18,101 nt of DNA from Caldilineaceae bacterium. GTDB taxonomy: Bacteria; Chloroflexota; Anaerolineae; Caldilineales; Caldilineaceae. The notes beneath the pieces were generated by a model. It was given only the letters and a program-made list of their open reading frames with translations. It was not told the origin of the DNA and did no database searches. The stretch spans positions 1-18,101 of the forward strand of contig WGCB01000795.1 in NCBI GenBank assembly GCA_015494005.1, in the 5' to 3' direction. The position numbers and the translations under genes were made by a program. Positions 16,195-18,101 of the stretch are shown piece after piece. How positions within the stretch are numbered: the stretch's first letter is position 1; every line of letters begins with the position of its first letter.

Positions 16195-17454
16195 CTAGCG
16201 CTGCCGGGCCATGGCTCGCAGTCCGGCCACCTCGGGGCTGGTGTTGCGCAGCACCAGGGCCACCGCGCCCAGGATCACCCCGTCGTCGCCCAGCTGCACC
16301 GGCACCAGGCGAGGCATCACCGGCACCAGGCCGGTCAGCCGCTGGCGAATGGGCTCCAGGAGCAGATCCGCGGCCCGGGCCATCTCCCCGCCCAAGAGGA
16401 TCATCTCCGGGTTGAGGATCACAGCCAGGCCGGCCACGGCCAAGCTCAGGTAGTCCGCGGTCTCGGTGACCAGGCGCTGGGCCAGGACGTCCCCCTGGCG
16501 GGCCGCGGCGTAGATGTCCTCCGGGCTCAAGGGCTGGCCGGAAGCGCTCTCCTCGTCCACCAGCTCGGCCAGGAGCCCACCAGCTCCCTGGGCCAGGGCG
16601 TCCATGGCCCGCTGGACCAGACCCGGCCCCGCGGCCAGGGCCTCCAGGGGACCGAAGCCGGTGTACTCCTTGCCCAGGGCCTCGGGCCCAGGAGGCAGGT
16701 AACCTACCTCGCCGGCGGCCTCGTTGGCCCCCCGGTAGAGCTGACCGTCCAGGATCAGGCCGGCGCCCAGGCCAGTCCCTGCAGCCAGCACGGCCAGGTG
16801 GGTGGCCTCCTGGCCCGCGCCCCGCCAGCTCTCGCCCAGGGCCAGGAGGTTCACATCGTTCTCCACGAAGACGGGCACATCCCAGCGCTCCTGGATCCAG
16901 GCCTTCAGGGGGAGATCCCGCCAGCCCAGGCTGGCCGCCCAGACCACCGTCCCGGACTCCCAGAGGACAATGGAGGGGGCGCCCACGCCGATGCCGCGCA
17001 GCGGGGGCCCGCCCTGGCTCTCGTTGAAGTCCACAATGCGGCGGAGCAGGTCCTCCAGAAGCTCCAGGTTGGCCTCTCGGTCCCCCAGGCGGGGCGTGGC
17101 GGTGAAGCTCTGGATCACCTCCCCGGCCAGGTTGGTCAAGGCCGCCCGCCAGGGCACATCGCTCAGGTCCAGCGCGGCCACGTGGGCGGCCTCCGCGTTG
17201 AAGTAGATGAGCCGGGCCGGGCGTCCCCCCCGGCGGCCGGACATGCGCTCCTCCCCCACCAGGAGCAGGCCGGCCTCCACCAGCTGCTCCACCAGGCGGT
17301 TCACCGTGGAGGGGTTGAGGCCCAGGATCTTGGCGATGTCCATGCGGGAGACGGGCCCGGCGCGCTGGACCAGGCGCAGGATGGCCTCCTGGTTCATGCG
17401 CCGGATGTGGCTGGGTCCGCCGGTGACGAGGTCGGAATCCATGATCGAAGCCAT
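16195..17454 (-). CDS. ROK-family transcriptional regulator
   Basis: A 419-residue NagC/Mlc-type regulator. Residues about 18-65 form a winged helix-turn-helix (NQEAILRLVQ, then VSRMDIAKILGLNPSTVNRL). The rest is a ROK sugar-binding domain with ENDVNLLALGE (198-208) and LAAGTGLGAGLILDGQLY (223-240). The usual ROK motif E-x-G-H is GEVGY here (248-252), so the His is missing. The Cys-rich zinc motif that normally follows is replaced by PPGPEALGKEYTGFGPLEAL, with no cysteine. The protein is therefore a sensor without the standard zinc site. The ATG at 17454 has no strong ribosome binding site; an ATG at 17442 is an alternative. As first gene of the operon it probably controls its own promoter and releases it on binding the inducer. 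Confidence 0.93.
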   Translation of the reverse strand: MASIMDSDLVTGGPSHIRRMNQEAILRLVQRAGPVSRMDIAKILGLNPSTVNRLVEQLVEAGLLLVGEERMSGRRGGRPARLIYFNAEAAHVAALDLSDVPWRAALTNLAGEVIQSFTATPRLGDREANLELLEDLLRRIVDFNESQGGPPLRGIGVGAPSIVLWESGTVVWAASLGWRDLPLKAWIQERWDVPVFVENDVNLLALGESWRGAGQEATHLAVLAAGTGLGAGLILDGQLYRGANEAAGEVGYLPPGPEALGKEYTGFGPLEALAAGPGLVQRAMDALAQGAGGLLAELVDEESASGQPLSPEDIYAAARQGDVLAQRLVTETADYLSLAVAGLAVILNPEMILLGGEMARAADLLLEPIRQRLTGLVPVMPRLVPVQLGDDGVILGAVALVLRNTSPEVAGLRAMARQR

Positions 17455-17576
17455 GAGCGATCCAGGATAGGAGACTTGGGGGCGTTACGGCCGGACGCAC
17501 CGGGATGAAGCGGTGGGTCGCAGGCCGTCAACAGCCGGGATGGCAGGGCTGGAAAAACACAGGTGACAACAGAGTC

Positions 17577-17594
17577 TTCGACAGGGTTTTCGAC
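17577..17594. repeat. Pair of TTCGAC direct repeats, 12-base period
   Basis: TTCGAC occurs at 17577-17582 and again at 17589-17594, downstream of the ROK start point and within its leader. A second pair lies upstream of the promoter at 17725-17741. Confidence 0.45.
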
Positions 17595-17654
17595 GAGAAA
17601 TTAGCAATGCAGCAAGGGGAAAGAGGGGGATAGGAGCTGGTTGCTGGCCCAAGC

Positions 17655-17675
17655 TTATTTGCACAGCACAAATAA
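17655..17675. promoter_or_regulatory. Putative ROK operator
   Basis: TTATTTG (17655-17661) and CAAATAA (17669-17675) form a perfect 7-bp inverted repeat around a 7-base centre. It lies about 6-26 bases downstream of the predicted start point of the ROK promoter, where a bound protein would block transcription. A/T-rich palindromes with TTATTT-type arms are characteristic of NagC/Mlc sites, so the ROK protein encoded next is the natural candidate. Confidence 0.6.
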
Positions 17676-17687
17676 CCAGGCGTCCCC

Positions 17688-17715
17688 ATTGTAGCAGGTA
17701 TTCCCGGTTTGTCAA
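17688..17715 (-). promoter_or_regulatory. Main promoter of the ROK/ABC operon
   Basis: On the minus strand a perfect TTGACA (17715-17710) and TACAAT (17693-17688) are 16 bases apart. The start point would be near 17681, leaving a leader of about 230 bases before the ROK gene. No equally good promoter is visible further down the operon. Confidence 0.8.
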
Positions 17716-17724
17716 CCACGAAAA

Positions 17725-17741
17725 TTCGACGCCCGTTCGAC
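17725..17741. repeat. Pair of TTCGAC direct repeats, 11-base period, upstream of the ROK promoter
   Basis: TTCGAC occurs at 17725-17730 and 17736-17741, centred about 50 bases before the predicted start point. One helical turn separates the copies, as in activator sites that bind two subunits in tandem. Confidence 0.45.
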
Positions 17742-17827
17742 GGTTGGGGCTGCAATGTGGCGTGCGGGCTGGGAGGTTTCCCTGTGGTCGCAGGGTGAGG
17801 CAGACGTAGCCCGCCCGTCATGGCATT

Positions 17828-17848
17828 TGACGTCAGTTGGGGTATAAT
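17828..17848 (+). promoter_or_regulatory. Divergent promoter of the plus-strand gene at the window end
   Basis: A perfect TATAAT stands at 17843-17848. No clear -35 box is found 16-18 bases upstream. An 8-bp palindrome TGACGTCA (17828-17835) fills the spacer region and could bind a regulator. The start point would be near 17855, about 100 bases before the ATG at 17958. Confidence 0.5.
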
Positions 17849-17957
17849 GGGGCTCGATCCCCCACTGGACCCTATCCCCATGCCCTTGTACGACGCCGTC
17901 TTTTCGACACACTGTGCGGCTCGATGCTGCTGTCCGCTCTATGCGAGGAGTGTTGCC

Positions 17958-18101
17958 ATGCGTTCCTGCACCCGCTTCTACTGGACCAAGATCCTGGCCG
18001 CTGGCCTGATCGGCCTCGCCCTGCTGGTGAGCGGAGGCTGGCTCCTGGCCGGGATCGGTGACCTGGCCCAGGCCGCCCCGGCTGCCCAGGATCTCCCCAC
18101 C
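17958..18101 (+). CDS. N-terminal part of an exported or membrane-anchored protein
   Basis: Forty-eight codons are visible before the window ends. The start MRSCTRFYWTKILAAGLIGL is a positively charged N-region followed by a hydrophobic segment to about residue 32. An Ala-rich stretch then contains AQAAPAAQ, which suits a signal peptidase I cut after AQA. GAGGAG precedes the ATG at good spacing. The function cannot be told. It is transcribed away from the ROK operon. Confidence 0.7.
   Translation, partial: MRSCTRFYWTKILAAGLIGLALLVSGGWLLAGIGDLAQAAPAAQDLPT

Overview
This is a GC-rich bacterial chromosome window. It carries the glyoxylate shunt and part of the TCA cycle next to a long sugar-type ABC transporter operon. 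The gene content, the many GTG/TTG starts and the GGG-cored heptamer/octamer repeats between genes would fit a filamentous Chloroflexota (Caldilinea-like) bacterium. That placement is an inference from general familiarity; no marker gene here proves it. I see no tRNA, rRNA, CRISPR array, phage gene or insertion sequence.

Layout. (1) Positions 40-3038, minus strand: malate synthase (aceB), then isocitrate lyase (aceA), the two glyoxylate-bypass enzymes, separated by a perfectly phased heptamer array. The aceB leader (about 3038-3346) holds a short ORF rich in Leu/Ile/Val codons, followed by four nested helices that look like a complete transcription attenuator ending in a U-tract terminator. 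This is the most interesting non-coding structure in the window. (2) Positions 3360-4006: about 650 bases without a convincing gene, holding a possible structured RNA, a minus-strand terminator-like hairpin and the promoter of the next gene. (3) Positions 4007-4702, plus strand: a lone NarL/LuxR-type response regulator, converging on sucCD across one bidirectional terminator. (4) Positions 4859-6867, minus strand: sucC-sucD (succinyl-CoA synthetase), overlapping by 4 bases, with a consensus promoter and a leader of about 180 bases that can form two mutually exclusive hairpins.

(5) Positions 7119-17715, minus strand: ten co-directional genes with no internal terminator that I can see. In transcription order they are a ROK-family regulator, a BadF/GlcNAc-kinase-like sugar kinase, an amidohydrolase-2 family enzyme, a lipoprotein solute-binding protein, two carbohydrate ABC permeases, an argininosuccinate-lyase-like enzyme, an AhpD-like protein, a rhodanese and a beta-grasp/Mut7-C RNase-like protein. 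A strong promoter lies before the ROK gene, with an A/T-rich palindrome just downstream of its start point. A 10-bp terminator overlaps the last stop codon. The set reads as regulated uptake and breakdown of a sugar-like, possibly N-substituted amino-sugar, compound. No ABC ATPase is encoded, so a shared ATPase is presumably used. (6) Positions 17843-18101, plus strand: a divergent promoter and the first 48 codons of an exported or membrane-anchored protein cut by the window edge.

Gene calls rest on motifs read directly from the translations. Promoters, operators and RNA structures were found by eye, without energy calculation or comparison to relatives.
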